A stretch of DNA of 64,000 bases, taken from contig NW_026622808.1 in NCBI RefSeq assembly GCF_023065955.2, forward strand, positions 43,722,475 through 43,786,474, written 5' to 3'. The DNA comes from Ursus arctos (lineage: Eukaryota > Chordata > Mammalia > Carnivora > Ursidae). Position numbers and translations under genes: made by a program. This document shows, piece after piece, positions 1 through 13,010 of the stretch (the stretch's first letter is position 1; every line of letters starts with the position of its first letter). The notes beneath the pieces were generated by a model. It saw only the letters and a list, made by a program, of their open reading frames with translations. It ran no database searches and was not told the origin of the DNA.

Positions 1-299
1 AAGCATGCATCTTCCTCAAGCCTTTGGCAGCATCTGACACAATGAGGCACTCCCTCACTCTTGAAATGGGTCTTCACTTGGTTTCCAGAACCCCGACAAT
101 TCCTGCCTGCTGGCTCCTCTTCCTAGTCTCTGACTCAACATTGGGTGGCCTTCAGCTCAATCTTTCACACTATTCCTCTTTCCAGCTATTCTCTCATTGA
201 TAGCAAGTGGTCCATGGTGTTAAATATGGCCCCCCGAAGGGCACGACTCCCAAATATATATTCTCAGTTCTGATTTTTCCCCTGAGCTGAATGCCCACT

Positions 300-1145
300 C
301 AATACTTGGATATCTAACAAGCACTTCACATTTAACACGTCCAAAATGGAACCCTGGGTTTCTTCCCTTCAAGCCTACTCTGCCCAGTCTCCTCCATCTT
401 TGTAAAGGCCATCACTACCCCTCCAGTAGTGCAGGTCAAAATGTTGGCATCACCCAACTCTTCCCCCACCCACCATACATATAATCCACCAACAAGTCAT
501 TCTGGCTTCACCTTCACCCGCACCTGTTCCTCACCACCTCAATCACCACGATCCTGGATACCCTTGCCTGGACTATGGCAATACCCACTTGACGCTTGTC
601 CTTCTTTTCACCAGAAGCAACTAGAATAATCCAAATGATACTCTTCTCCCCACAAACCTCCAAGGCTTCTCATTACCCTGGAAATAAAATAAAGAATTTT
701 TATCATGGCCTCCAAAGTCCTTCATGATCTGGACCCTGGCCACCTCTTCAACATCAGTTCCTAACACTCCGCCCCTTGACCTCTGAGTTCCGGCTACACC
801 AATTTTCTTCCCATTCTTCCCTCTTACCTCAGTGATTTCGCACTTGCTAAGGCATCTCTTTGGAAGGCTCTTCTCATCCTCATTCCATTCAGGTCTCTGG
901 CTCACACGACTTCCCTGACCACCTTCTCTAAAATAACACACTCCCTCATGCCTCATAACTTCTCTCATCTTACTTGAGTTGTCTTCATAACAACGTGACA
1001 CTGTACTATGTACCATTTATTGTTGTGTTGTCTATTTCTCTCACTGAAATGCAAGCTCCGTGACGGCAGACAGTCCATCTTGTCACCACATCATCGGCCC
1101 CTATCATGGTGCTTGGCACCTACCAGGCACTTGATGAATATGTTT
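300..1145 (+). repeat. L2 LINE 3' region
   Basis: The stretch reads like the diverged L2 3' end in sense orientation: aaagtccttcatgatctgg (712 on), a cctgaccacc...ctaaaataacac block near 912-945, gcaagctccgtgacggcag and the terminal gtgcttggcacctaccaggcacttgatgaatatgt. Positions 1-300 may be more of the same element but are too diverged to say. Confidence 0.6.
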
Positions 1146-1439
1146 TGAATTAAAAGAGAAAGAAGTTAATACTGATATAGCCCTGCTCAAAAACAGGAGG
1201 AAATGCCAGCAGAGAGTCCCAAACCGTGAGAGCAGAGGAGCCACAGCCGTGAACCAGGACCCAAACAAGAAGCAACCAGAGAGGGTAGCCAGAAGCAAGA
1301 CAGTCACAGAAAAGGAAATGACAAGAGCCAAGCAAGGCAAGAAACAATGTTAAATCTCAACAACAGCAAAATCAGGGAGAAATAATCAGGAAATATCAAC
1401 GAGAATCAGGAAATCAGGAAGAAAAAAGTAACAACGTTT

Positions 1440-1870
1440 AATATCATTAAGTGTTGGTAAAGAGAAGGGGGAAATGTCCCATTGTATGCTGCTGGGGAGA
1501 GCGTAAGTTGGGGCAGCCACGTTGCAGGGCAATTTCACACTATCTATAAACCCCCATAATTCCCATGGGGAATTCCCTGTGGCCCAACATTTCCATTTAT
1601 ATTCTAGAGAAACATTCACACAGCTAGACAATGATGCATATAAAAGAATACCTAGTTTGTAGTACTAAAAAAATTAGGAACAATGTGCATATCCTCAGTA
1701 GAGAAATGGATAAAAACCCCACTATCTTTTCATACAATGGAATAATACACACTAGTTAACTAGCAAGAGATAAATCTACATGTAATAATATGTACTCCTC
1801 TCAGAGACACACTCTAAGTGAAACAGGCAAAATGCAGAATTATTCAATATACCATTTCTATTAAAAATTT
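1440..1870 (+). repeat. Ancient L1 3' fragment
   Basis: It matches the pattern of mammalian L1M 3' regions: gttggtaaagag, 'gctgctggggagagcgtaag', 'ggataaaaaccccac', 'catacaatggaataatac', 'agtgaaacaggcaaaat'. A Can-SINE inserted at its right end. Confidence 0.55.
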
Positions 1871-1879
1871 GAGCACATA

Positions 1880-2076
1880 GGGATGCCTAGGTGGCTCAGT
1901 TGGTTAAATATCAGCCTTCAGATCAGGTCATGATCTCAGGGTTCTGGGATTGAGGCCCAAGTTGGGCTCCCTGCTCAGTGGGGAGTGTGCTTCTCCTTCT
2001 CCCTTTGCTCCTCACCCCCCACTTGTCCTCTCTCTCTCTCTCTCTAATAAATAAAATCTTAAAAAAAAAAAAATAG
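1880..2076 (+). mobile_element. Can-SINE (older subfamily)
   Basis: tRNA-Lys-derived head (cctaggtggctcagttggttaaa), CT-rich middle, ...aataaataaaatctt and an A-tail. It is flanked by short direct repeats gagcaca (1871-1877 and 2077-2083). Confidence 0.9.
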
Positions 2077-2671
2077 GAGCACACAGAGTTACTACTATAG
2101 GCCTTACAAGGAGGTATTGTGCACGTGTATGCTGGAGGGCACAGAAGCAAGTCAACTGTCAAAGGTGACCATATCTTTATAGGTAACACTTTAATAATTC
2201 ACAGGGAATTCATGTGAAAATGTATTTTAAAGTATAAGGAAATTGACAGAGAGAACTAGGTGATAGGGCTGGTGCTCAGAACAGAGCTAACAGCAGGAAA
2301 GCATGAAAGAGGCGTATCTGAAGAATAAATACGTCTGTATTGTTGGAGCATCAAGACGGAAGCAACAAGTGGCAGAAATGGAGACTAGAAAGGCTGCCTG
2401 GAGCAAACTGTGAACAGTCCTGCCGGCCGGGCTAAGTCTCATGGACTTTAGCCAATGATTCTACACCATTCACTCATGTCTCTAACATAAATCATAGCTT
2501 TGAGAACAACGGGAAAGTTCTCAGTAGCCAAGATTGACCTCACACATTTTTAAATGTATCTGAAATCATTACATTCTTGTAAAGCCTTGAAAAATAGTCA
2601 TTATCTATACACTCCTCTCCTAATTTATAAAAGTTGTCCAGCTAATATCATTATATTAGCTTAGACATTTA

Positions 2672-2696
2672 AAAACAACAACAACAACAACAACAC
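2672..2696. repeat. (AAC)n microsatellite
   Basis: Seven or eight tandem AAC units, slightly impure at the edges. Confidence 0.9.
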
Positions 2697-2867
2697 AGAC
2701 TGACTTTGGCACCTAATAAATTGCCCATGTCCCACTTCTTTGAAACTCCAGGAAAACTCTTAAGTTGAAAAAAAGACAAAGGATGCTTAATTATAAAGAT
2801 GTTGTCAGCCTGAATATTTAACTGCTTTATGGTAAAAGCATTTAGTTCATCAGTCAGCACATCATTC

Positions 2868-3265
2868 ATTCATCAAATTTCTGTTGAGTTCAACTGTTTT
2901 CGGTGTTAAGGCTACAAGAAGAAGCAAGGAAAGTCCCTACTTTTGCGAAGCTCACAGACGAGGCAAGTAAGGAGATATTAGATGAATCGTTCCAACAGAG
3001 AAATGTAAAATTATAACACTAATAAGTTCTAGAAAGGAGTGGCCCATGGTGGTTTAAGCACATAATGGTGGAATATGACTTAAGAAGGTCAAAGAAGGCT
3101 TTGCTAGGAAAGGGGAGATGGAGATTTAAAGGAAGAAAAGTAAAAACCAGGAGAAGCAGTAATGGGTAAAGAAGTTAATTCTTCTTAAGAAATGAAATCG
3201 CATATGCAAAGGTCCTGTGGCTGGAAAGGTAGAATGCAGATATTTCAGTGGACCTTTGAGAACAT
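2868..3265 (-). repeat. L2 LINE 3' region, antisense
   Basis: Starts attcattcatcaaatttctgttgag and runs through a gaagctcacagacgaggcaag block and gcatatgcaaaggtcctgtgg, the order expected of a reversed L2 3' end. Confidence 0.5.
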
Positions 3266-4479
3266 GGTTGCTGAGAAAACTTTATTTCGTACTATTCCCT
3301 AATTTGTCAACCTGAAGAAAGATGGACCTTAAATATATCACATCCTTAAACATTGCCATATTATCCCACATAATGCTTTTTTTAGTAGAGAACAAGGTTC
3401 TAAATCCACTATTTGCTTGAGGAGAGACTCAAACCTAAAGCTGCATTTCCTCAGTCTGTATTATGTAATCAAGTACCACAAAGAGTCAAATCAATAGCCT
3501 CTTTAGAACGAATGGCTTGTGTATTCATAAAGTAAGAAAACTCCTACTTCAGCTGGGAAAACAAAAACAAAAAACAACAAAACAGCACTGTTACAGCTCT
3601 GCTTAGAGGAAACTAGCAATTGCTTGCTGAAATTTTTACCTTATGGGATCTCTAAGCATCTATAGAAACTTCCTGTTTACAAGAAGAAAAGTTTGTTCCT
3701 AAGTCTCCAACAAAACTTGTCAATGTTCTCAGCAACGACTTCCCAGAATATTTTTAATTATAACCTATATTAAGAAATCTATTTCACCATACATATACAG
3801 ACACATAAACAAAAGTTTTATTTTCAAATAAACCAACTATAAAAAGATTTTTAAAAAGAGTCCTTTAGGTAAAGTAGAATATTTTGATATTCTGGAGACT
3901 GGATATTATATAATATTAAATAAGTGTTAATTTTATTGAGATTGATAACAATTACATTGTGGTAATATAAGAAGAGGTCTCTAATTTTTTAAGAGTACAT
4001 CCTAAAATATACAGGAGTGAAATGTCTGGGATTCACTTTAAAATATATCAGCCAAAAAAAAAAAAAAGATATGGCACAAATCTATTTAATAATAGTTGGA
4101 TCTGGGTGATGAGTATATATGGGTTCCGTTTACTACTCTCTCTACTTTCTGCATATGCTTGAAATTTTTCATAATAAAAACATTAAGTTCGAATGAAATT
4201 AATCCACTCCACTCTTTCCCCCTACTGTATATAATGCTGTTTGATGTTTTCTGTTCATTTCTAATTTAAACAATAGAAAGGGAAAAATGCTAGTAATGAC
4301 CCGGATGTTGATTTCATGATACACTAAAAGGTGCCTGATGCACGGCTTGAGATTGCGGTCAACCTTGGTCTTTGCTCTGCCCGCACGGATCCTTCTCACA
4401 CAAAAGACACTTTTTGGTCACTTGAATGCAAATTAAAAACGAAAAGCCTAATTCTCCTCAATGTTTCCAACTTCTAAAA
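3266..4479. other. AT-rich intergenic DNA, L1 3' terminus near 3985-4190
   Basis: No gene is seen. The part ending ...ctctctactttctgcatatgcttgaaatttttcataataaaaa has the form of an old L1 3' end in plus orientation. The rest is unclassified. Confidence 0.45.
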
Positions 4480-4905
4480 ATGTAATGCTTCTTGACATTT
4501 CCATAGTTGTCTATTTAAGTTCAATGTAAATAGCGGCTGCTACTTTGGGAGTGCCTGATAATGTCTATCACAGTACAAGGATACATGTCTCTCTGGTGAC
4601 ATCTAAATGTTGATCTTGTAAATTCTACAGCAACACATAATGTAGTACAAAGATATGCCAAGTACCATCAAAAACATTTTTTTTTCAAAATCTGGGTTTA
4701 ATATAAATGTCAAATCAAATTGAGAGGAAAACAAATTACAAAGTATTTCAGATGACTTCAGCTAATTAATTATCTCCATTGATAATATTTTGAACTTTGG
4801 ACGCGGAGGTTATTAAATGCGTTCCGTTGTTAATTATAGTTGCTAATTTACAAAACGAATTAATTGTATAAGCTGCTATTTTTTTTAAAAAAGACTAATT
4901 CTATT
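4480..4905. promoter_or_regulatory. Candidate conserved non-coding block
   Basis: Repeat-free, AT-rich but complex sequence with clustered homeodomain-type cores (gctaattaattatc near 4760, gttaattatag and acgaattaattg near 4830-4865). No ORF of note. Conservation is inferred from composition only. Confidence 0.3.
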
Positions 4906-5203
4906 TTTGTTCTAAGTGGGAATTTCCAACATTAAATAAGTCTATCTGTACCCAGTGTTTTCACTGTGCTAAGAGGTGGATTAAAAAACAAAACAAAACA
5001 AAACACCTATGATCCAAAAGATGTATATATCACACTCTACCTTCCTTTTGCTGACCGAGGGAAATCATCATTCAGCTCTACAATGCCACTCTGACCTTCT
5101 AATCTCTTTCTTACCTTCTTTCCCAAATTTATGTGTAGCAGACACTGTAGGCTGGCTTTCTAGCACTCCGGTCACTGCTTCCTCCACCCCCTTTTTATTT
5201 TCA

Positions 5204-5407
5204 TTTTTTTAAAAATATTTATTTATTTGAAAGAGAGAGAGAGAGAGAGAAGTGCAAACAGGGGGAGGGGCAGAAGGAGAGGGAGACAAGCAGACTCCCC
5301 CCTGAGCAGGCAGCCTGACCCTGGGCTCAATCCCAGGACCCTGAGAGCATGACCTGAGCTGAAACTAAGAGTCAGACACTTAACTGACTGAAGCACCCAG
5401 GGGCCCC
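5204..5407 (-). mobile_element. Can-SINE (older subfamily)
   Basis: Reverse-oriented copy: T-rich tail and tatttatttatttgaaagaga at the left, (GA)n, and the tRNA-like head ending cacccaggggcccc at the right. Target duplications are not clear. Confidence 0.88.
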
Positions 5408-7907
5408 GACCTCCTTTTTGACTCAACTTGGTTTTATTTGGATATCTCATCTCTCCAAGACTAAGTACTTCAGGGAAGCTGCCCCACCCTAACAGGTAGT
5501 TTCAGGGGCTACACTCCAATTTATCTAAGCCGGTCAAGCTAATCCCCTTCTTCTTGCCATCGACTGGTTTAGGAATGAACTCTGTGATAAAATTCTGACC
5601 CATGAGACAGGACAGCAAGTCAGCCAGGAGGGTGTCTGGGAAATAATTTCCTGCTCCTGAGAGACAGAAGACTGTTCGCTTGGACATCATCTGGCCTGCA
5701 CATGGGGCGGGGACTCCTGCAGCATCTTTTCACCAGCCTCAAAAGAGACTTCACACAGGGGAGGGCCAATCTAAGAAAATCACACAAATATGGACCTGAG
5801 GCTCCTACTTCTGACTTCATTATATGAAATGATCGATTTCCTTGTCAGTTAAGCCACCTAACATGTAACTTGAAAGTAAGAGCTCTAAATGATACATTAG
5901 CTTTTTAAAATTCCAGGCAAAACATCATATCCGTTTTTATTGGTTAAGCAGATTGTGAACTTCAACTAATAGCAGACCTGTGGGACTCCAAAACAGCTGG
6001 TCTTTTCACCTCAAAAACAACAACAAAAAGTGTAAGTATATCAGTTGGTATGGTATCAAGGAAAAACCCCAATGGCACAACTCTCGAAGTCTAGGAGTAT
6101 TCTAGCAAATGGGGCAAAGTCAAATAGGGCAAAAAAAGTAGACAAGAAAACGGATGCCTCGGTTAACCCTATTAGAACAAGGGGAAAAAAAGAACTCTCA
6201 CACATCCGAATTTCACACATCATTATCCCTAATACGTTTGGAGGCACGACTCTAAGGTGTCAGCTGCTAGAGAAGGATCTTAGAATTCTGGCTAATTAGA
6301 GACAAGCTGCACACCTCAAAGGATGTCCAAACGGCTAAAGTTCTGAGCAGACACGAGATGGCCTGACCTATTTCATCACACGGTACTGAGGCACAGGGTA
6401 TATAAGCAGAAGCAGACGCTGATCTCATCTTGCAGAGAGAAGGGGGGGGGGGGAGGAAGATTGAGTATTGACAACAGATCCTTTTGTGGGGAGGGGAAGG
6501 CTAGGCCACCCTCATTCTGCAACTGATGAGAGAGCACTGGGCAAGGAAACAATCACTCCTTTCCATTTTTAATTTTTAGAGAGGCATGCCTGGTGCAAGA
6601 AAAGGTAGGTCGCGCTTGGTTTCCCTTAACTGTAGGAGGGTAACGTGAAGATAGTGGTTTTGACTCAAAAAAAAAAAAAAAAAAAAAAAAAAACGGGCTC
6701 CTTGAAAGAAAGGAGCTATGTAATTTTAAAATAAGAATAATTATGTATTTTATGTAAAAGAGTTATATGCTTGGCTTATGGTATTTAAAGCAAAATGATT
6801 GCAGCATATGTTTGTTTTATATTATTTGAGAAGTGGTATTCGAATTTAGAACATAGCCTAGCACCTAGTAGGCACACAGATCCCGGCTGACGGACCATTC
6901 TAATTACTAGAAAAAAAGTTGAAGAAGACGAAGGCTAGATATTGTTTATTTGTCTGAACAGAGGGGGAAAAGCTTTTCAACTTTTTAAAACTTTCAAATA
7001 AGCTTAAAGTCTTTTTTGTACGATATACCTTCAGAATAAACTATTCCTATTATTACCTATGGGGTTTTTTTTAAGCTGACAATTTTTTAAACTAGCAAAT
7101 ATATTTTTAAACAGTTTCTAAAACTAAATGAAGCTTGATAATTAGGTGTAAATTGAGATGTGAGTGGCAATTCTATTTAAACTCTTTCAAATCCATTCTA
7201 TACTTGTTAGTATTCTTAATATAACATTTGAATTTTAGAAGAATTTGAATGGAGATAATGTGTAGGCATATCTGCCTGCTATAGAGGCTTCCACGGACTT
7301 ATTTCAAACGGGTTTTTGTTTTATTTTTTTCTTTAATTCCATAAGTCTAGTCTAATACCTTAACAGGATTTTCACTGATAGGGGCAGGACATTATAAACC
7401 ACATCTCAAACATGTACAAAGTACATTTAATTTTAATGTGACCCACACATGTACTATTTCTTAGAAGCTTATCAAATCTAAGCCTTTGAAAATGCATACA
7501 CTGTAACAGATTTTTCAAAAACATGATGGAAAATATATACCACCCAGCTAAACACTCTCTTGATTTAGAATCGAGGCCTATATGTTTCTATTTCCATAGT
7601 GACTATTGCTGTGGAATCGACATGTTTTAATTTAGATTTGAGATTATAAACATCATTTGGAGACAGAATTTATTTTCTCTCCTACAACTTCTGAAAATTG
7701 ATCAGTCTAAGTGCGACAGAACAGAAGCAAATTCTGGAGCAGGATTTAGAAATTATCTGGCTTAAGAGGCATTGTATCTAACAAAAGGTGAGTATTGACA
7801 GAAATTCATGGCTTTTTAATCCTTAAAATTTTTTTTAGCTTCATACTTTATAATATAAGCTAAAGAAGGGTTTTCTTAATCAGGCTTCCCTCTAAGCATG
7901 TAATTAT
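5408..7907. other. Gene-free intergenic DNA
   Basis: No gene recognised. A 28-base A-run lies at 6666-6693 and a G-run near 6443-6454. A TATAAGCAG word at about 6400 follows CpG-containing unique sequence (6040-6440) that could be an old unclassified transposon. Segment 7540-7790 is complex, repeat-free and possibly conserved. Confidence 0.5.
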
Positions 7908-7932
7908 TAAAAAAAAAAAAAAAAAAAAAAAA
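7908..7932. repeat. Poly(A) tract
   Basis: Uninterrupted A-run of about 25 with no SINE head on its left, so a simple repeat or a lost retroposon tail. Confidence 0.8.
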
Positions 7933-8109
7933 CACAGGGTGATTAGGTGAGTACAGATCCTGCAAAGATTTTGGTCTAAATTTCCTGAAAAGTTGAAATG
8001 AGACATTTTCTCTTTACCAATTATCTAAGAAGAGTAGCTCCAGTGTGATTCACATTTGGGTCAAGTGAAAGTTAGCAAACCAAATTGCTAATGGAAGGGA
8101 AAGGGGAGA

Positions 8110-8345
8110 GCAAATTATATTCATTCATTCATTTTTTTCAATGAACTTTTTTGGAACCCCTACTATGTGCCCAGGAAGCTTGTGGGCAGAGGAGGAAACC
8201 AGCGTGAGGCAGAGGCTGAAACGTACTGCAGCAGAGAGCACCCAGGTGCTGGGGCTGGGGGAGGGGGGGGGTTGGGGGTAGCAAAGTGTCCTGCGATCTC
8301 TGCAAAAGGAAAAGCTTTAATGCACTCAAAGGAGGGGCTGCTTCT
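8110..8345 (-). repeat. L2 remnant (antisense) and G-rich tract
   Basis: attcattcattcat...cccctactatgtgcccaggaag is a reversed L2 3' tip. Positions 8246-8278 are a G-rich run (gctgggggagggggggggttggggg) with four G-blocks. Confidence 0.45.
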
Positions 8346-9029
8346 TAACACAAAAACAAAAACTCAGTCTACTCTATTTAATATGGCAGAACCACACAGC
8401 CCAGCTGGCAAGAAGCAGGCACTATCCCACACCTTGTGACCTGCCGTTATTAAAAAGCCATACGAATTAAGGTAACACTTGAACAGCAACATTTAGCTTT
8501 GGATGAATAAGGTTGAAAAACGCTTCATAAATCCATTCTCTTCAATGCCTTCTGATTGCTTTTTTGTTTCCGCTTTTAAGAGTAGAAAGAAACCTAGAAG
8601 TATAGACACACCCCAAGGATTACGAGAACTGCCCCACCCTGAAAGCCAGCTCCTTAGCCCAGAGAGGGTCTACCCAGAAAAGAAACAGGAGTCTGCAGAG
8701 GGGGAGCCATGAGAAACGTCAGCAGTGACTGGGGACAAAAGATGGCAAGAAAAGACATTTTGTTTCATTAATAATTAGCCCGATTCACCAAGGACAGCAG
8801 AAAGCAAAAAGCTAAGGCTTGGCAGTGTTATTTCAGTAGTAGTTCTCTTGAAAGTCCTGCAAGTGCTTGCTGAAGAGCTGCAGTTAATTCACATGTGTCT
8901 GGTATACTCTTAGAAGGGACCATATTTAGTATCTAAGTGACAGTCATTCACCCTTCGAAGTGAGACTCAATGAAGGTTTGCTGCTCCGAGGGCAATGAAA
9001 AACAATGGGGCAGATCAGATGCGGCAAGA

Positions 9030-9600
9030 CAGCCATTCATTTCCCATTTACTGAGCACCTACTATGTGTTAGGGTCTGTTCTGGGATTCAGGGATGCAGC
9101 AGTGAAAGAAAATATATAAAGATCCCACCCTAATGGGAGTTTACACTCTAGTAGGTGGGGAGATAAGACAATAAATACAGCACAGAAGGGGCAGAGGGAA
9201 TGTGTGACAGTAAGTGTGCCTGTGGGCGTCTAAGGGAAAGCTTCACATTCCAAACAGATTGGTAGAGGAAGGCCTCCTTCATAGAGCAAGACCTGAGCAA
9301 GTACCTGAAGGGAGAGAGGGACGATCCACGATCCACGAGGAAGAGGGTTCCAGAGGAAGGCACAGCAAATGCAAAGGTCCTGAGGCAGGAGCTTGCTCGG
9401 CATGTGTGAGAAACATCGAGGAGTGTAGAGTAAGTGAGGGGAAGAAGGCAGAGGAGCTCAGAGACATCAATTCAAGGAGATCGGGGAAGGAGGCTTGTAG
9501 GTCACTATAAGGCCTTTTTTTTTTTTTTTTTTTTTTAAACCTCTGAGCGCTAAATGGTAAAGCGTTAGAGAACTGTGAGCAGGGGAGTAACATGATCCCG
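9030..9600 (-). repeat. L2 LINE 3' region, antisense, with T-run
   Basis: catttactgagcacctactatgtgttagg, then cccaccctaatgggagtttacactctag and gcaaatgcaaaggtcctgaggcaggagcttg follow the reversed L2 3' end in order. A T-run (about 9515-9536) interrupts it. Open frames on both strands here come from the repeat. Confidence 0.6.
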
Positions 9601-9604
9601 TGTT

Positions 9605-10200
9605 TTTCAGCAAATATTCAACTGAGCACCTACTGTAGGCCAAGCACTGTGTTAGGCCATCTACTTGGGTGCTGGGTATATACTGATGCACATGACAGAC
9701 ATGGTCCCCACCCTCATGGAGCTTATATCCGAGTGACCAAAAAAAGCAAGTCAGCTGGTTCACAGAAGTCACAGCCAGTTGTGATAATGCTGAAAACCAC
9801 ATCAAGGACCTTGTATACAGATAGACAGGTGAGGCGAGTGCACCGTGAGGCTTCCTTTGGGTACGGGCATCAAGGAAGACTTCCTGGAGGTGGCAATATT
9901 GGAGGAGAGTCTTAGAGGAGGCCGAGGAGATAGCTAAATAGAACCATGGAGGAAAGAATATGTTAGGAGGGGGAACCACACACTCAAGAGTCCAAGAAAT
10001 GGAAGTAGTGGCCTGTTGCAAGGACAGAAAGAAAACCGGTATAACTAGCCTCCAAAGCATGGAGGAGAGAGTTACTCAGGAGGCAAGTATAGCCATAGTC
10101 TGGAGCCAGACCAGGCTGGATGGGTAAGCCCAAGCAAAGTGATCTGAATTAGAAATTCGTGACCTGAGGTAGAAAACAGGGATCATAAGAGAGCTATAGA
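9605..10200 (-). repeat. Second L2 3' region, antisense
   Basis: A fresh start motif (caaatattcaactgagcacctac...) directly follows the previous copy and continues to accctcatggagcttatatc and gaggtggcaatattgg. Two L2 3' ends therefore lie in tandem. The 197-aa minus-strand frame over this region is repeat-derived. Confidence 0.55.
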
Positions 10201-10639
10201 TAAAAAGCTGTGAGAGTTTAAGACAGACAACTCACATGGGGCATTTGGCAGAAGGAGGTAGTGTTGAGCCAAACCTTGAGGGTGCACAGAACTTAGCCAC
10301 GTCCAGGCAGGAAGGAGAGCTCCTCGGAAGAGGCAAAGTTGGATGTGGCTTCTCATGCTTAGCCACTAACAACAGGGCCAAACTGGAGCCTTCCAGAACC
10401 TCCTCTCCCCCAAGTGATAGGATATGTGCCTTGCAGGTTAGAGAAATAAAAATAATGTTGATAAAATTCCCTGAACATAGAAGATGCCAACTAAATTCAA
10501 GTTCTCATGGTAGAATATAAATTCTCTTGGTTTTCTGCTCTCCACCGAGTGAGAGCCTACAAGCAGAGACTACCACAATCCAAACCCTGCATCTCATTCT
10601 CCACAGGATGTTTGCAAGGAGGAGGTATGTGACTTCATC

Positions 10640-12364
10640 TCCCCACGATGTGATGGGTGCCTACAACATGCTAGGCATGGAGCGAGGCCCTGGACGTATG
10701 CTCGTGACAACATGACAACATGACTGTGGTCCTTCCAGTGTACTTGAGAGCAAACAAGAAAGGAACAAGTAAATACATGACTTGCACAACTCCCAGGAAG
10801 GGAAGAAACAGGCAGCGAGTAAGCAGGAAGAACAGAGGAAGAACATCTAAGTTAATGAGGGGAGTGAGGGAGACATAAGCTCTTTCCCAGGATAAGCCTC
10901 TTTGCAGACCAAACCCACCCCTACTGTTGCGACGCAGTCTGTGTTATTGAACCCCGTCCTTCCCAAGAAAGGCCTTTCTGAAATAAGCCATGCTAGGAGG
11001 ATGAGAAGGAACCAGCCACAAGGAGAGTGAGATAGAGGCCACTCCGTGGGCTGAGTACAGAGAACAGCATATACACAATACCAGAAGTGGGAAAGCTCAA
11101 ATGGAAAAAGAAATGAGCCACTAGTTTAAAAAAAAAAAAAACATAAAAACAAAACAAAAAAAACTCATGGGGAAATGAAAGTCTCCCAAATCTCTCCTCT
11201 CTAGCAGACACTTTGGCATTTATTTTCCCAGAGGATGGAATGTATAACACTGCCTTGCAAAGCTATTGATTTCCCATGATCTAACCAGAAGTGATGTGAT
11301 GAGTACTTTAAGCTTAGAGCAGCCACTTGTGTGTCCTACAAAGCACCCCTTGAGGGGTGCAATTGCAAACATCAGTACATTCTTTTTCCAACACAATATT
11401 CCTTTGCAGTAGATAGTCAATGGTCTTATGTCAATTTTATAGATCTGAGAGAAAACCGTAGAGACCCCGTGCATCTTCTTCAAATTAATCTTAGCTCTAC
11501 AGTCAAATCCCACATTTACTCTGGCTCGCTCAAGACATCCAACTCTGCTCTGCCCTCCTCCCCAGAGAAAACCTGCAAATTTTATGGTAGATGTATAACA
11601 TATGAGAAATGTATAGGAGAGAAAAAGTCTGGCCGAGAGGACACTTGCACTAGAAGCCATGCATTTTCATGAACCAGCCACAGTAGTCAGAGGGCTTTGG
11701 CTTCCCGCATTTCTTCTTCCATGAACCCTGTGCCATGAATGAATTGGCTGTCACCTTCCAGTCACAACCCAACTGATGCTAACCTATAACAACTTGATCA
11801 ATATGTGGATTTGTGAGCGCAGACTTCACAAGATTCAAGATTGAAGGGGTAATTCGAAAGGAAAATCTCTAAGAAAATCTGATCAAGGAAGCTGTTCTAT
11901 TTGTTTTCTGGTGTTTCTTGAAGACAGCAGCAGAATAAAAACCACTATCGTTCCCTTTTTGCCTTAGCTCCCAGAAGATTCGGTGTCTGTCCAAGCCAGT
12001 CCTCTACCCCTTGTAGCTCATATCTTTTTCTATTTGTTACCTTGATTTTCTATTTATATTGACCACCTGTGGGTTTGTGGTAAAATTATGTTAATTTGTT
12101 TTTGGAAAAGGACAAATAATAATGCCTCTTGCCCCAAATGTGCACTACGTTTCAGGATTTGTGTTCTTCCAGGCTCAGAGCCCCAGAAATTAAAGCCAGC
12201 CTTCTTCCCATCTCACTTCTTGACCTCAGCCAACTTTCTTCCTAAAGTCTATGTTGAGACATCCTCTTTTTTTGTGTACTACACTCAACAAATTGTTCCC
12301 ACATTATGGAAATGCTGGAAAAAAAGAACCAGATCATATCTTGAGTGTTCTTCCTTCCTTTTCA
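10640..12364. other. Gene-free intergenic DNA with weak L2 remnant
   Basis: Positions 10640-10860 resemble a diverged reversed L2 tip (gggtgcctacaacatgctaggcatgg). The remainder has no recognisable gene or repeat; the short open frames lack splice context or similarity that I know. Confidence 0.4.
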
Positions 12365-12653
12365 GGGGTGGGGGTGGGGGTGGGGGACTATTTTTATTTC
12401 CCAGCTTTACTGAGATGTAATTGACATGTAACATTGCATACAAGGTGTCGACGTGCTACCCTTATATTTTCCTATAGGATTACCACCACAGCCTTAGCTA
12501 ACACCCCCATCCCGTCACATAAGTACCAGTGGGGGGGGGGGAGTGGGAACATTTAAAATCTATTCTCTTAGCAACTTTCACGTATAACATACACTATTAA
12601 CTATATTCACAACACTGTGTATTAGATTCCCAGGGCTTATTCATCTTCTAAGT
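12365..12653 (-). repeat. L1 3' UTR, antisense, with G-rich microsatellite
   Basis: tactgagatgtaattgacatg...ctattctcttagcaactttcacg is the reverse of a mammalian L1 3' UTR. It resumes after the SINE at 12886 and ends about 13010. (GGGGGT)n lies at 12366-12387 and a 12-G run near 12531-12542. Confidence 0.6.
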
Positions 12654-12670
12654 GGAAGCCTGTATCTTTT

Positions 12671-12868
12671 TTTTTTTTTAAAGATTTTATTTATTTATTT
12701 GACAGAGATAGAGACAGCCAGTGAGAGACGGAACACAAGCAGGGGGAATGGGAGAGGAAGAAGCAGGCTCATAGTGGAGGAGCCCGATGTGGGGCTCAAT
12801 CCCATAACGTCAGGATCACGCCCTGAGCCGAAGGCAGACGCCCAACCGCTGTGCCACCCAGGCGCCCC
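12671..12868 (-). mobile_element. Young Can-SINE with perfect target duplication
   Basis: Full-length reverse copy of the gcacagcggtt-type subfamily. It is bounded by an exact 17-bp duplication, ggaagcctgtatctttt, at 12654-12670 and 12869-12885. It sits inside the antisense L1 fragment, so it is younger than that L1. Confidence 0.95.
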
Positions 12869-13010
12869 GGAAGCCTGTATCTTTTGACAAACATCTCCCC
12901 ACCCCTTCCACTCTTCCCCCACCTCCCCCAAGAGGTCTTTCTACACGAAATAACCCTACACCTCACCATTGTTGTGTTGTACTAAGTTGTTTCTTCCCCG
13001 AACTGCCTGT

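Noticed and set aside
1880..1960. tRNA gene (tRNA-like head with A/B-box-like words)
   Set aside because: Belongs to a Can-SINE with CT-rich body, A-tail and flanking repeats; no cloverleaf with an intact acceptor stem was seen. The same applies to the other SINE heads.
9467..10060. 197-aa minus-strand open frame
   Set aside because: Runs through two reversed L2 3' ends and a T-run (poly-lysine); repeat-derived.
11220..11672. Overlapping 146-aa minus and 113-aa plus frames
   Set aside because: No known similarity, no splice-site context and frames on both strands; chance is adequate.
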